This document shows, one piece after another, positions 7,318 to 7,456 of a stretch of DNA of 7,456 bases (the first letter of the stretch is position 1; each line of letters starts with the position of its first letter). The DNA is from Fimbriimonadaceae bacterium (GTDB lineage Bacteria; Armatimonadota; Fimbriimonadia; Fimbriimonadales; Fimbriimonadaceae): positions 1 to 7,456 of the forward strand of contig JAIBBE010000017.1 of the NCBI GenBank assembly GCA_019694835.1, written 5' to 3'. The notes below the pieces were generated by a model, which saw nothing but the letters and a program-made list of their open reading frames with translations, was not told the origin of the DNA and did not search any database. Position numbers and translations under genes: made by a program.

Positions 7318-7456
7318 ATGAAATCATACCTCCGCATCCTCACCCTGGCCGCCGCTCTTGGCGTCGGCTTGTTCACCGCCACCGCAGCCGACAAACACGA
7401 CCATGCCCACAAGGCCACGCCGAAAGGCGGTCGATTGCTCGACAAGACCGAACCGC
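7318..7456 (+). CDS. Exported His-containing hypothetical protein, 3' end cut by window
   Basis: Only the first 46 codons are present. A signal peptide is clear: Met-Lys-Ser-Tyr-Leu-Arg, a hydrophobic core at about 7-20, then Ala-Thr-Ala-Ala at 21-24 as likely cleavage site. The mature start is Asp-Lys-His-Asp-His-Ala-His (25-31), a compact possible metal ligand set, followed by Pro-Lys-Gly-Gly-Arg. AAGGA (7302-7306) lies 11 bases before the ATG as a usable ribosome-binding site. The gap to the YnfA gene is 16 bases, so it belongs to the same operon. A periplasmic metal-binding or metal-delivery role is inferred; the family is not identifiable from this fragment. Confidence 0.78.
   Translation, partial: MKSYLRILTLAAALGVGLFTATAADKHDHAHKATPKGGRLLDKTEP

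Overview
The window is GC-rich, densely coded bacterial DNA carrying a heavy-metal efflux locus of the CzcCBA (HME-RND) type. The host is probably a Gram-negative bacterium outside the Proteobacteria. A Verrucomicrobiota-like or Planctomycetota-like host is my best guess. It rests on the very short adaptor with a Gly-Gly-Gly-His-Ser-His tail, the unrecognised lipoprotein inside the operon, and mostly absent Shine-Dalgarno sequences. No database search was possible, so the taxonomic guess is inference.

Layout. Positions 68-481 (minus) and 653-1045 (plus) hold two small divergently transcribed genes for exported, metal-ligand-rich proteins. One is His-rich and the other Cys/His-rich. They share an almost identical C-terminal tail and a matching N-terminal pattern, so they are paralogues. 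A perfect 9-bp hairpin directly after the second gene looks like its terminator. It is followed by a 16-bp perfect dyad placed like a MerR-family operator, and then by a run of plus-strand genes: an outer-membrane factor (czcC-like, 1146-2486), a periplasmic adaptor lipoprotein (czcB-like, 2483-3289), an unknown small lipoprotein (3314-3742), the RND pump (czcA-like, 3749-6946), a YnfA/UPF0060 four-helix membrane protein (6954-7301), and the start of a His-containing exported protein (7318 onward, cut by the window edge). Gaps inside this run are between -4 and 24 bases, so it reads as one operon.

How they fit together. CzcA would use the proton gradient to drive metal from the periplasm (and possibly the cytoplasm) out through CzcC, with CzcB linking the two. 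The helix-4 signature of CzcA (D404, D410, E417) is the divalent-cation type (Zn/Co/Cd/Ni), not the Cu(I)/Ag(I) type. The adaptor is the oddest core part. It is only 268 residues, appears to lack the lipoyl and alpha-hairpin domains that normally touch the outer-membrane factor, and carries a His/Cys cluster where they should be. The small His/Cys-rich proteins and the truncated last gene are plausible periplasmic metal binders or sensors. No regulator gene lies in the window.
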